A stretch of 16,249 nt of DNA from Myxococcales bacterium UBA5297 (lineage in GTDB: Bacteria > Myxococcota > Myxococcia > Myxococcales > UBA5297): the NCBI GenBank assembly GCA_002408385.1, contig DHSB01000211.1:1-16249 (forward strand), written 5' to 3'. The first letter of the stretch is position 1; each line of letters starts with the position of its first letter. The notes beneath the pieces are model-generated. The model worked only from the letters and a program-made list of their open reading frames with translations, had not been told where the DNA came from and did no database searches. The translations under genes were made by a program, and so were the position numbers. Of the stretch, positions 7,659 through 14,085 are shown in pieces.

Positions 7659-8321
7659 TCAGATCGCGTAGTCGGCCTTGAAGGTAAGCGAAAAATCGAC
7701 GATCTTCGTGTCACCGGCAGTCTTTTGCGAAGCTTGCTTGAGCGTGATGTCGCCAAAGAACGGCTTCACTTGCGAAAGGGAAAACTCCTCGATATCACCC
7801 GAAAGAGAAAGCTCGACCCGGCTTTCCGTCGCGCCTCGCCGGTTTTCGACAAGGCGCCCCATTCCCTTGGGCGTCCAGACGACATTGGCTAGCGACTTCA
7901 TGTACTCCGCGAGGTCGTCATTCGAGATCGCGCTCCCCTCGATCGCCAGAGCGCCAGCCTTTTCGTCGAACTTGCGAAGCCAAACGTTCTTGGGAGTAGC
8001 GGTGGCCAAGGCATCCAACATTTTGACCGGACCGGTGCGCCCGCGCTTGAGCGTTTCGAGGACCTTGAGCTTTTCCTCTAGGCTCTGCTTCTCTTTGGCG
8101 ATGTTCTTCACCTCGCCAATGATCCGGTCGAGCTCAGCGATCTCCTTTTTGACCGCCGCCACCTGGGCGACAAGACGCTCGCTTTCCTCGTTCTTCTTGT
8201 CATACCAATAGTAGTTGCCCATGGCAGCGCCGACGAGCACGAGCGCGAACAGAAAGAGCTGCTTTCGGCCAAGCTCCTGCTTCTTTACGGCGCGGATAGG
8301 TAGGAGATTGATTCTAATCAT
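7659..8321 (-). CDS. pilN: Type IV pilus alignment protein PilN
   Basis: PilN begins MIRINLLP, the conserved cytoplasmic peptide that inserts into PilM. A membrane helix (about 22-39), a long coiled coil (about 44-92, rich in Glu/Lys) and a ferredoxin-like periplasmic domain containing NVWLRKFDEKAGALAIEGSA follow. The C-terminal portion after about residue 165 is longer than in many PilN proteins (220 residues in all, against about 180-200). AAGGGG lies 5 bases before the ATG. It follows pilM by 33 bases. Confidence 0.96.
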   Translation of the reverse strand: MIRINLLPIRAVKKQELGRKQLFLFALVLVGAAMGNYYWYDKKNEESERLVAQVAAVKKEIAELDRIIGEVKNIAKEKQSLEEKLKVLETLKRGRTGPVKMLDALATATPKNVWLRKFDEKAGALAIEGSAISNDDLAEYMKSLANVVWTPKGMGRLVENRRGATESRVELSLSGDIEEFSLSQVKPFFGDITLKQASQKTAGDTKIVDFSLTFKADYAI

Positions 8322-8354
8322 GCTAGCCCCTTCGAAGGCGACGCTTCCCTGCGC

Positions 8355-9428
8355 CTACTTGTCTCCGGGTCGGCGGAGCCCAAGCCCGACGGCCACGGCG
8401 GCCATGGGGGCCATCTCCATGATGTACGCCGGATCGAACTTGCGGTTGTCGATCTCGATGTTCTTGAAGGGATTGAGGATCTCGACCGGAACCCCTACCC
8501 GCTGCTCGATGGTCTTGAAGAGCGCGGGGATCTTCGCGGTGCCGCCGGAGAGAAAGACCTTGGCGATGTGACTGTCAGCGGCGGTCGAGGCATAGAAGTC
8601 GAGCGAGCGCTGAATCTCACCGGCGGTCTGCTCGGCCACTGAGCCCAGCACCCGCTCCACCTCCTGCGGCACGACAGAGTCGGCGTCGGCGCGGTTTCCG
8701 CCAATCTTGAGCGCTTCGGCTTCGTCATACGAGACGTTGAGCTGCTTCTGGATCTCTTCGGTGAACTGGTTGCCACCGATAGTCACGTCGCGGGTGAAGG
8801 TGGTCACGCCATTGGCGATGATGTTGATGTTAACCACCGAGGCGCCGGCGTTAATCAGCACCACCGTCTCGCCATTGGGCAGGTCGTAGTTCGACTCGAA
8901 GCAGTTCTGCACCGCGAAGGCGTCGACGTCGACGACCACCGGCTGAAGCCCCGCCTCAGCGACCACCGAGGTGTAGTCGTTGATCATGTCCTTCTTGGCG
9001 GCAACCAGCAGCACGTCCATTTGGCCAGCTTGGTCGTTGCCCGACTCGAGGGGGAAGGTGTCGATGTTGACGTCTTTGACGTCGAAGGGGATGTACTGCT
9101 CGGCTTCCCACTGGATCGACTCATCGAGCTCTTCCTGGCTCATCCGCGGCAGGCTGATCTTCTTGATGATCACCGAGTGGCCGGAGACGCCGATCGCCAC
9201 TTCCTTGTGCTTGATGCGCAGCTCGGCGATGAGCTCTTGAATCGCCTGCACGATGGCGGTCGAGTTCATCAGCGCCCCGTCGACGATGGCCTCCGGCGGC
9301 AGGGGCTTGGTCCCAAAGGATTGGAGCTGGAAGACAGTCGCCCCGCGGCGCTTGACCTCCTTGAGCTGAATCATCTTCACCGCGCTCGAGCCGATATCTA
9401 GGCCCAGTGCGAGCTTTGCCTTGGCCAT
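8355..9428 (-). CDS. pilM: Type IV pilus actin-like ATP-binding protein PilM
   Basis: PilM is a cytoplasmic actin/FtsA-fold protein that binds the PilN N-terminus and links the pilus motor region to the PilN/O/P complex. Visible motifs are the phosphate-1 loop LGLDIGSSAVKMIQL (around residues 8-22), the conserved SLPRMSQEELDESIQWEAEQ segment, phosphate-2 VLINAGASVVNI and the adenosine motif LSGGTAKIPAL near 293-303. The length of 357 residues is typical. GGAGG precedes the ATG by 9 bases. It is the first gene of a five-gene pil operon plus lipoprotein, so the operon promoter should lie just upstream. Confidence 0.97.
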   Translation of the reverse strand: MAKAKLALGLDIGSSAVKMIQLKEVKRRGATVFQLQSFGTKPLPPEAIVDGALMNSTAIVQAIQELIAELRIKHKEVAIGVSGHSVIIKKISLPRMSQEELDESIQWEAEQYIPFDVKDVNIDTFPLESGNDQAGQMDVLLVAAKKDMINDYTSVVAEAGLQPVVVDVDAFAVQNCFESNYDLPNGETVVLINAGASVVNINIIANGVTTFTRDVTIGGNQFTEEIQKQLNVSYDEAEALKIGGNRADADSVVPQEVERVLGSVAEQTAGEIQRSLDFYASTAADSHIAKVFLSGGTAKIPALFKTIEQRVGVPVEILNPFKNIEIDNRKFDPAYIMEMAPMAAVAVGLGLRRPGDK

Positions 9429-9502
9429 CTAGTCGAACCTCCAGCCCACATTTTGGCCCTGCGGGGAGTGCGCCGCGACAGGGTTCGGCGCGAGCGAGAG
9501 CG

Positions 9503-9530
9503 AGCCTAGCATGCGACCTAACGGACGCAA
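9503..9530 (-). promoter_or_regulatory. Weak promoter candidate for the pilM operon
   Basis: TTGCGT (9530-9525) and TAGGCT (9508-9503) are separated by 16 bases on the minus strand, about 75 bases upstream of the pilM ATG. Both hexamers match consensus poorly. It is listed because a promoter is required here and this is the best pair I found; no sigma-54 element is evident. Confidence 0.2.
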
Positions 9531-10138
9531 AACTTTCGACCGCAGCTCCGCTCACAGGGTTCCCTACTTCGAGACGCGGCCTCTTCCTACGTTGCTTCGT
9601 CCCGTCGATGCGGTGCCCGTCGCCATCAGCATAGACCGCCCCTTCACGGGAGGCCGAATGCTTCCAGCGCCTCCAAGCACGAAGGCGACCTAAGCGCGCT
9701 CAGGGCTTCAGGTCGATGTTCTCTTGCTCGGAATCTGGTCGATATGCCGATGGTGCGCTGGGAGATGGCGCCTTCGACCGCCGTTTCTGCCGCTCCGATG
9801 CGCGCCACTCCGCTAGCCCATTCTGGCCGACGCAGGTGATGGCGCGGACAAGCAAGGACCTTCATGGCGTGGAGGTCAGAGTTGGCGAAGCCACCCTCCA
9901 CGGCACAATCGATGGCTTGTTCGCGTATGACGGACCGGCGGCAAGGGGCATAAGCCCAAGAAGCCAGGATCTTACCGCCGGCCCCGTCCCCCACAAAGCC
10001 GCCGATTAGCTGAGGTCATTCAAAGCTTTGAGCAGGCATTCGCTAGTGCGCGAAGTTGCAACCGATGGCCAGGAGGTTGGCGCCCAACCTGGAGTCGGAA
10101 AGTCAAGCCGTGGTTCCCTCGACCCCGAAGCCGCCCCC

Positions 10139-10213
10139 CTAGTCGCCGCTACGTTCGGGTGTCCGGTTGCGCCCTAGTCGCATAGACAGCGGCGGAAGGA
10201 ACTCTCGAAGCAT
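10139..10213 (-). CDS. Possible 24-codon ORF with a strong ribosome site, or the start of a broken gene
   Basis: On the minus strand AAGGAGG (10227-10221) lies 7 bases before an ATG at 10213. The frame then reads MLREFLPPLSMRLGRN and ends after 24 codons with TAG inside a G-rich run (TAGGGGGG). The ribosome site is among the best in the window, yet the peptide matches nothing I know. It could be a small protein, a leader peptide or the surviving 5' end of a frameshifted gene. Chance is a real possibility. Confidence 0.25.
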   Translation of the reverse strand: MLREFLPPLSMRLGRNRTPERSGD

Positions 10214-10243
10214 CTGACTCCCTCCTTGAAACGAAATGGCGTA

Positions 10244-10266
10244 ACGCAGTCACCCCTAAACTGCGT
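10244..10266 (-). terminator. Stem-loop after pilI, weak terminator candidate
   Basis: ACGCAGT and ACTGCGT form a 7-pair perfect stem with a 9-base loop, starting 24 bases after the pilI stop codon. No U tract follows, so intrinsic termination is doubtful. It may mark the 3' end of the pilA-G-H-I transcript. Confidence 0.35.
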
Positions 10267-10290
10267 CTCGCCGACGGAGCCACACCCAGC

Positions 10291-11058
10291 CTACTTCAGA
10301 TCCCGCCGTGAGAACACCACAACCCCCATCGCGACAAAACACAGCATCCACAACGCGCCGTACGCCAATGAATATCCTAACATCCCGGTATTTATCGGCA
10401 AGAAATGCGTCGCTTCGACGGAATAGTTCAACCGCCGCAAATCAGGCAAAACAACATAGAGCCACTCCCCTGCAGCGCGAACAAAACTCGACGCCGACTT
10501 TGACGCAAAAAAACGAACATCGTGGCTCGTATTTCCGAGTACAAGAAAACTGAGACAGAAGAATGCCGACAAGGCCGGCGACGTAAAAGTGGACGTGAAC
10601 ACCCCGAACGCCGCCACAATAAACAACTGAACAACCACACCGAGCAGCGCCCAAAATAGTTGACTCTCTACGCGAGCACCGTAGAACGCCATCTCCAGAA
10701 CAAGGGCTGCACCCATGATCAACACCGCTACGAGGAGCGTCAGCCATACACCGAAAGCCTTACCCACGACGAACTGTGCTCGCGAGACAGGCTTCGCGAT
10801 CACTGTGTACAGGGTTCGCCGCTCGATCTCTCGGTTCACCATCGTCACCGAAAGAAAAATCGCGATGATTGCACCGAACACATGGACTGCCCCGAGCCCA
10901 ATATCTTGAAGAATTCGGTCCGCACTATGTATCGTCACTTCCCCTACCAGAAACGACGACATCAGAATGACAAGCGCAAAAAAAAGAACCGAATAAAGAA
11001 TACGATTTCGACGTGCTTCGCGGAAAGTCGCCAGCGCAATCTCAATGACAGGCCGCAC
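10291..11058 (-). CDS. pilI: ABC-2 type permease, PilI of the pilus-associated ABC transporter
   Basis: This is a membrane protein of about 255 residues with six predicted helices (for example LYSVLFFALVILMSSFLV, FGAIIAIFLSVTMV, LTLLVAVLIMGAALVL and ALWMLCFVAMGVVVF). It has the ABC-2 permease hallmark REIERRTLYTVIAKPVSR after the second helix. It should form the transmembrane part of a transporter with PilH. In M. xanthus pilG, pilH and pilI are required for pilus formation; the substrate is unknown. These names are unrelated to the chemotaxis PilG/PilH/PilI of Pseudomonas. The start is not ATG. GTG 11058 has AGGGG 6 bases upstream, whereas TTG 11064 two codons earlier has the same site abutting it, so GTG is preferred. 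The gene follows pilH by 37 bases. Confidence 0.88.
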   Translation of the reverse strand: MRPVIEIALATFREARRNRILYSVLFFALVILMSSFLVGEVTIHSADRILQDIGLGAVHVFGAIIAIFLSVTMVNREIERRTLYTVIAKPVSRAQFVVGKAFGVWLTLLVAVLIMGAALVLEMAFYGARVESQLFWALLGVVVQLFIVAAFGVFTSTFTSPALSAFFCLSFLVLGNTSHDVRFFASKSASSFVRAAGEWLYVVLPDLRRLNYSVEATHFLPINTGMLGYSLAYGALWMLCFVAMGVVVFSRRDLK

Positions 11059-11095
11059 AATCAACCCCTAATCTCTCTAAACTGCCTGCGCAATA

Positions 11096-12025
11096 TCAGT
11101 TAGCGACTTCTCTTGCAAACAGCGCCTCAAGCCCACCTCGCCGCGGCTGCATAGATCGAATAACCGCGCCATGCCTCCAAAGCAATTCCATTGCCTCTCT
11201 GGCCTTGTCATCGCCATCCACCAGCATCGAAACGAGACCACTGACGTCGCGAATGGAGGTCGCATACCGTCCAAGCTCCCTACGGAGCTCCTCCCGAACA
11301 TCCGCCGCATTAATCTCAATCAATGAGCCTTCGCGCGCCAGCAACTCAGGAACTGTTCCGACTTTCATCAACTTCCCGCTCGCAAGAAATGCGACGCGGT
11401 CACACACCATTTCGACGTCGGGAACGATATGCGTAGAAAAAAAGACAGTTGTTCCCCGCGACCGCAACGAAAGCATCAGCTCTCTCACGTCATGCCGGCC
11501 AAGAGGATCAAGGCCTGACGTCGGCTCATCCAGAATCACCAAGTCAGGATCCTGGAGCAGCGCTTGCGCAATGCCAATTCGCTGCACCATTCCTTTGGAA
11601 TAGCGTCGCATCTGCAGGCGAGCCGCCTTTTGCATTCCGACAAGTCCAAGCAGCTCTGCAACACGGGCTCGCCGCTTGGCCCGATCTAGCCCAAGAAGCT
11701 TGGCGTAGTGCTCGAGGAGCTCTTGCCCACTGAGATGCTCATAGAACACCGGATTCTCGGGAAGAAAGCCAATCCTGCGCTTAGCGCCATCAGAGCCTGG
11801 CGGCGCTCCGAAGATCCGAACTTCTCCCCCGTCCTGACGAATCAACCCCGTAAGAATCTTGATCGTGGTTGATTTCCCTGCTCCATTCGGACCAAGGAAT
11901 CCGAATATCTCTCCAGCACGGACTGACAAATCAAGACCACGGAGCGCCTGGACGTTCTTCCTCATCCAGAATCCAGTTCGAAACCCCTTGGTCAGTCCGC
12001 GGATCTCAATAGCGTCCATTGACAT
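11096..12025 (-). CDS. pilH: ABC transporter ATPase PilH
   Basis: This ATP-binding subunit pairs with the ABC-2 permease encoded next to it. Motifs in order are Walker A GPNGAGKST (45-53), a Q-loop region reading GFLPENPVFY with Glu90 where Gln is usual, signature YSKGMVQ (142-148), Walker B LVILDEP (162-168), D-loop SGLDP and switch His199 in FFSTHI. The C-terminal 90 residues form an extra domain typical of ABC-2 exporters. The length is 309 residues. The start is either 12025 or the ATG two codons later (12019). The ribosome site GAG lies 3 or 9 bases away respectively, so 12019 is equally likely. It starts 9 bases after pilG, implying translational coupling. The ABC assignment is certain; the name PilH rests on synteny with pilA, pilG and pilI. 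Confidence 0.93.
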   Translation of the reverse strand: MSMDAIEIRGLTKGFRTGFWMRKNVQALRGLDLSVRAGEIFGFLGPNGAGKSTTIKILTGLIRQDGGEVRIFGAPPGSDGAKRRIGFLPENPVFYEHLSGQELLEHYAKLLGLDRAKRRARVAELLGLVGMQKAARLQMRRYSKGMVQRIGIAQALLQDPDLVILDEPTSGLDPLGRHDVRELMLSLRSRGTTVFFSTHIVPDVEMVCDRVAFLASGKLMKVGTVPELLAREGSLIEINAADVREELRRELGRYATSIRDVSGLVSMLVDGDDKAREAMELLWRHGAVIRSMQPRRGGLEALFAREVAN

Positions 12026-12034
12026 TAACTCACA

Positions 12035-12937
12035 CTATTCGTACGGCGCCGGGCGAGGAACCATCGCAGGCCGCAGCCTTTGAGAATGCGTCGAAGAAGA
12101 CACTTCGCCAGTAGCCGCATCGATCAAGAACTCTCCGCCATAACCTTCCTCTGGGATGGCGTCTAGAATGCCCTGTTCGAGAAGTTCTTGAAATTGAACA
12201 GGGGTCCGACCGTTGCGTTCTTTGAAGACCGTCACGGCAGTCTCCAAGCGGACAATATCGCGCTCCAATTCAAGCCGTCGCACCCGTTCCTTCATCATCT
12301 CATTAAAAGACGGATCCTCATTCGACTCGAGCATACTTTGCGCAAACGCGAGCGCAGTCTCCACGTCATCTGCCGCCGCGAGAACTCGAGTGGCCAACTG
12401 GGGGACATACGCAGGACAACCAGAAAGCCTTGCGCACGTCATCAAATATTGCCCGGCTCGCTGCGCATCGTTATGGTAATTAAGGAGATTGTATGCAGCA
12501 AACACGTAGAAATCTGGATTGTCGGGAAATAAACTAGTGCCTCTCTCCAAAAGAACGGTGCTCTCTGCTGTATTGATCCAGGTTTCTCGCCCGAGATTCG
12601 TCGGCAGCGCAACGCCTCCGAATAGCAGGGGGTATTCCCAACGCGGATCCAATCGGCTGACAAGATCAACAAGCGGAAAGAGATCTCGATAGAAGAGCGC
12701 TTGATTCCAGCCGCTTCCAAAATATTGAACCGCCTGAATCCAGTAATAATCGGCCGCCAGCGTATGATACCCAAGCGACAGGAATCGGGCCGTCTCTACC
12801 GACGGCAACGACCGCAAACTGCGAGCCGCCTTTTCCTCATCGAGAAGCGGTGGCATGCGATGTTTCGCCATCGCGGTCGCCATGAGGCCCGAAGCAAGGG
12901 TCGCCAGCAACGCAAGAGTTGAATTTCTCTTAGGCAT
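12035..12937 (-). CDS. pilG: PilG-like accessory protein of the pilus ABC transporter
   Basis: This 300-residue protein has an N-terminal hydrophobic segment (about 7-23, LALLATLASGLMATAMA), so it is probably membrane-anchored with the rest outside. The middle carries TPR-like helices, including FLSLGYHTLAADYYWIQAVQ (52-71) and DFYVFAAYNLLNYHNDAQRA (142-161). A charged coiled-coil stretch lies near 213-240. The tail (GRTPVQFQELLEQGILDAIP, then GGEFLIDAATGEV) resembles the C-terminal region of pseudopilin-like proteins. In M. xanthus PilG is the third component of the PilGHI system needed for pilus assembly. Position between pilA and the ABC ATPase gene supports that identity. The ribosome site is weak. 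It follows pilA by 69 bases that include a stem-loop. Confidence 0.8.
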   Translation of the reverse strand: MPKRNSTLALLATLASGLMATAMAKHRMPPLLDEEKAARSLRSLPSVETARFLSLGYHTLAADYYWIQAVQYFGSGWNQALFYRDLFPLVDLVSRLDPRWEYPLLFGGVALPTNLGRETWINTAESTVLLERGTSLFPDNPDFYVFAAYNLLNYHNDAQRAGQYLMTCARLSGCPAYVPQLATRVLAAADDVETALAFAQSMLESNEDPSFNEMMKERVRRLELERDIVRLETAVTVFKERNGRTPVQFQELLEQGILDAIPEEGYGGEFLIDAATGEVSSSTHSQRLRPAMVPRPAPYE

Positions 12938-12958
12938 CGAGGTCCGCAGAAAAGGCTA

Positions 12959-12988
12959 GTTGGGCGGACACACTGCCGCCCGCCCAAC
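12959..12988 (-). terminator. Stem-loop between pilA and pilG, probable leaky terminator
   Basis: GTTGGGCGG (12959-12967) and CCGCCCAAC (12980-12988) form a perfect 9-pair stem with a 12-base loop, beginning 18 bases after the pilA stop. On the minus strand the sequence continues TAGCCTTTTC, a weak U-rich tail. Such an element would allow abundant pilA message with reduced read-through into pilGHI. Confidence 0.65.
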
Positions 12989-13006
12989 CAATTAACCGTC
13001 TCTAGA

Positions 13007-13696
13007 CTAGCAGTCTACGTCGTTTGTATCGAGCGCAGGGGTGCCAGCGGGGACGCGGCAGTCCTTGTCACCCGAATCACAGTCGCGCACAGGGCAGGAG
13101 CCCTTCACGTCTTCAGCATCAGCGCTCGAGATCCACCAAACGTCGTTCGTATCATCCGTGTCAATATTGCCGACAGCAATAGCCGCCCAGTTACAGGGAC
13201 TCTTCGGACAGCCGGCCGTCTCGGTTCCGAAATCGTGGCCGGGAATCGTGTCTGGACCCAACAGCCCTGTCGTCGTAAATGTAGGCACAGCGGCAACTGC
13301 CGCCGCAAGATCGACATCCATTTGAAGACCATGCTTGAAGGTATCGACGCCAATCGCATTGACATCATTCCCAGTGGACAAGTCCAAGCCGGGGACGACA
13401 TCGACGGTGGAACGATTCTCAAGTGAAACCGCGTCCTTACCAATCCTATACCCATAGCGATTCGCTCGCTCGGGGGCGAAACCGAACTCACGGAACCTGA
13501 CGGAGTAGCGGTCCTTCTCCTGGAAGAACGACCGCTCAGCAGTAAAGATGGCCTTCAAGTTTCCCTTGCACTCACTCTGCTTCGAGCGAGCCTGGAACTT
13601 GATGAAGTTCGGGATGGCGATGGCTGCGAGAATGCCGATAATCGCGACGACGATCATCAGCTCGATGAGGGTAAAGCCTCGAGCGATTCGCTTCAT
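13007..13696 (-). CDS. pilA: Type IVa major pilin PilA (prepilin)
   Basis: The product is a 229-residue prepilin with a 7-residue leader (MKRIARG) cleaved before Phe8. The class IV signature [20 protein letters not shown] contains the conserved Glu at mature position 5. Beyond the helix it stays close to M. xanthus PilA as I remember it ([22 protein letters not shown], then [12 protein letters not shown]), which fixes the identity and suggests the lineage. The globular part is rich in Asp and Cys: seven cysteines (43, 163, 168, 201, 206, 213, 229), the last being the final residue. Cys43 lies in the alpha-1 spine. The loop [14 protein letters not shown] is typical of pilin/pseudopilin C-terminal domains and may bind a metal. 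AAAGGA precedes the ATG by about 9 bases. A sigma-54 element lies upstream. Confidence 0.97.
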   Translation of the reverse strand: MKRIARGFTLIELMIVVAIIGILAAIAIPNFIKFQARSKQSECKGNLKAIFTAERSFFQEKDRYSVRFREFGFAPERANRYGYRIGKDAVSLENRSTVDVVPGLDLSTGNDVNAIGVDTFKHGLQMDVDLAAAVAAVPTFTTTGLLGPDTIPGHDFGTETAGCPKSPCNWAAIAVGNIDTDDTNDVWWISSADAEDVKGSCPVRDCDSGDKDCRVPAGTPALDTNDVDC

Positions 13697-14085
13697 TGGG
13701 TCTTCCTTTGGTTGGGGGAAGCTGCCTCTCGTGCAGCGACCGCTTCTTCAAGCAATTTCCTGGCCACAGGCTAAGGTCTTGTTTTTTCGACTGCTTACCT
13801 TCGCGGTTGACGTTTTTCGCCACCATCGACGGCCTATCTTGTCACCGGCAGTAGTCGCCTTCGGCTAGAACTAGTTGCGCGCCGCCCAACGGTCGACCTG
13901 CCAGCCCATCGCCGTCTTTTCCATCAGCTCGTGCCTTCGGCTTCCTGTTGTTTGGGGAGGATAGCCGACGTCACTCCAACCGCAACAGGCAACCGAGCCA
14001 CTGCAAGCTTTGGTGTAGCACAGGCTCCGCGCTCTACGAAGCATGCTACCTTCACTCCGTTCCTTGCTGCGCCGGAGCCCACCCC
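13697..14085. other. Divergent intergenic region between pilA and the glycosyltransferase gene
   Basis: About 390 bases carry the pilA leader and sigma-54 element on the minus side and, by inference, the plus-strand promoter of the glycosyltransferase gene. The 100 or so bases upstream of the -24 element are where PilR-type enhancer sites would be expected. No convincing sigma-70 pair was found for the plus-strand genes. Confidence 0.6.
13751..13766 (-). promoter_or_regulatory. Sigma-54 (-24/-12) promoter of pilA
   Basis: The minus strand reads TGGCCAGGAAATTGCT. It has TGGC and TTGC with the required 7-base spacing, so GG and GC fall 12 bases apart. Transcription would start near 13740, giving a leader of about 44 bases before the pilA ATG. 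In M. xanthus pilA is transcribed by sigma-54 RNA polymerase with the PilS/PilR two-component system, in agreement. No enhancer repeat for PilR could be identified with confidence. Confidence 0.8.

Larger units (their letters stand above)
9429..10290. other. Gap of about 860 bases between pilI and pilM, no intact gene recognised
   Basis: M. xanthus carries pilD (prepilin peptidase) at this place; nothing resembling a prepilin peptidase is seen here. Open frames of about 100 codons exist on both strands around 9644-10009 but show no convincing family. Other contents are a weak promoter candidate for pilM, a hairpin at 10074-10090 (AGGTTGG/CCAACCT), a short frame with a very strong ribosome site (10139-10213) and a stem-loop at 10244-10266. 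The region may be a decayed gene or the scar of an insertion. Confidence 0.5.

Noticed and set aside
1699..9485. 14-base repeat GCCGCGACAGGGTT at 1699-1712 and 9472-9485
   Set aside because: A single pair of this length is close to what chance gives in 16 kb of GC-rich sequence. The copies have no common context such as flanking inverted repeats.
9590..9640. TGGCGACGGGCACC upstream of pilM on the minus strand as a sigma-54 element
   Set aside because: TGGC is present but the -12 GC is not at the required 12-base distance and TTGC is absent.
9644..9994. Minus-strand frame containing VEGGFANSDLHAM, reminiscent of the DGGF region of DDE transposases
   Set aside because: The resemblance is limited to a few residues, the catalytic Asp would be Glu, and no flanking transposase motifs or terminal inverted repeats were found. 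A frameshift-tolerant search would be needed to revive it.
13948..14085. N-terminal extension of the glycosyltransferase frame from 13948
   Set aside because: The extra 46 residues are Cys/Ser/His-rich with no family similarity. The conserved N-terminal strand starts exactly at ATG 14086, which has its own ribosome site.
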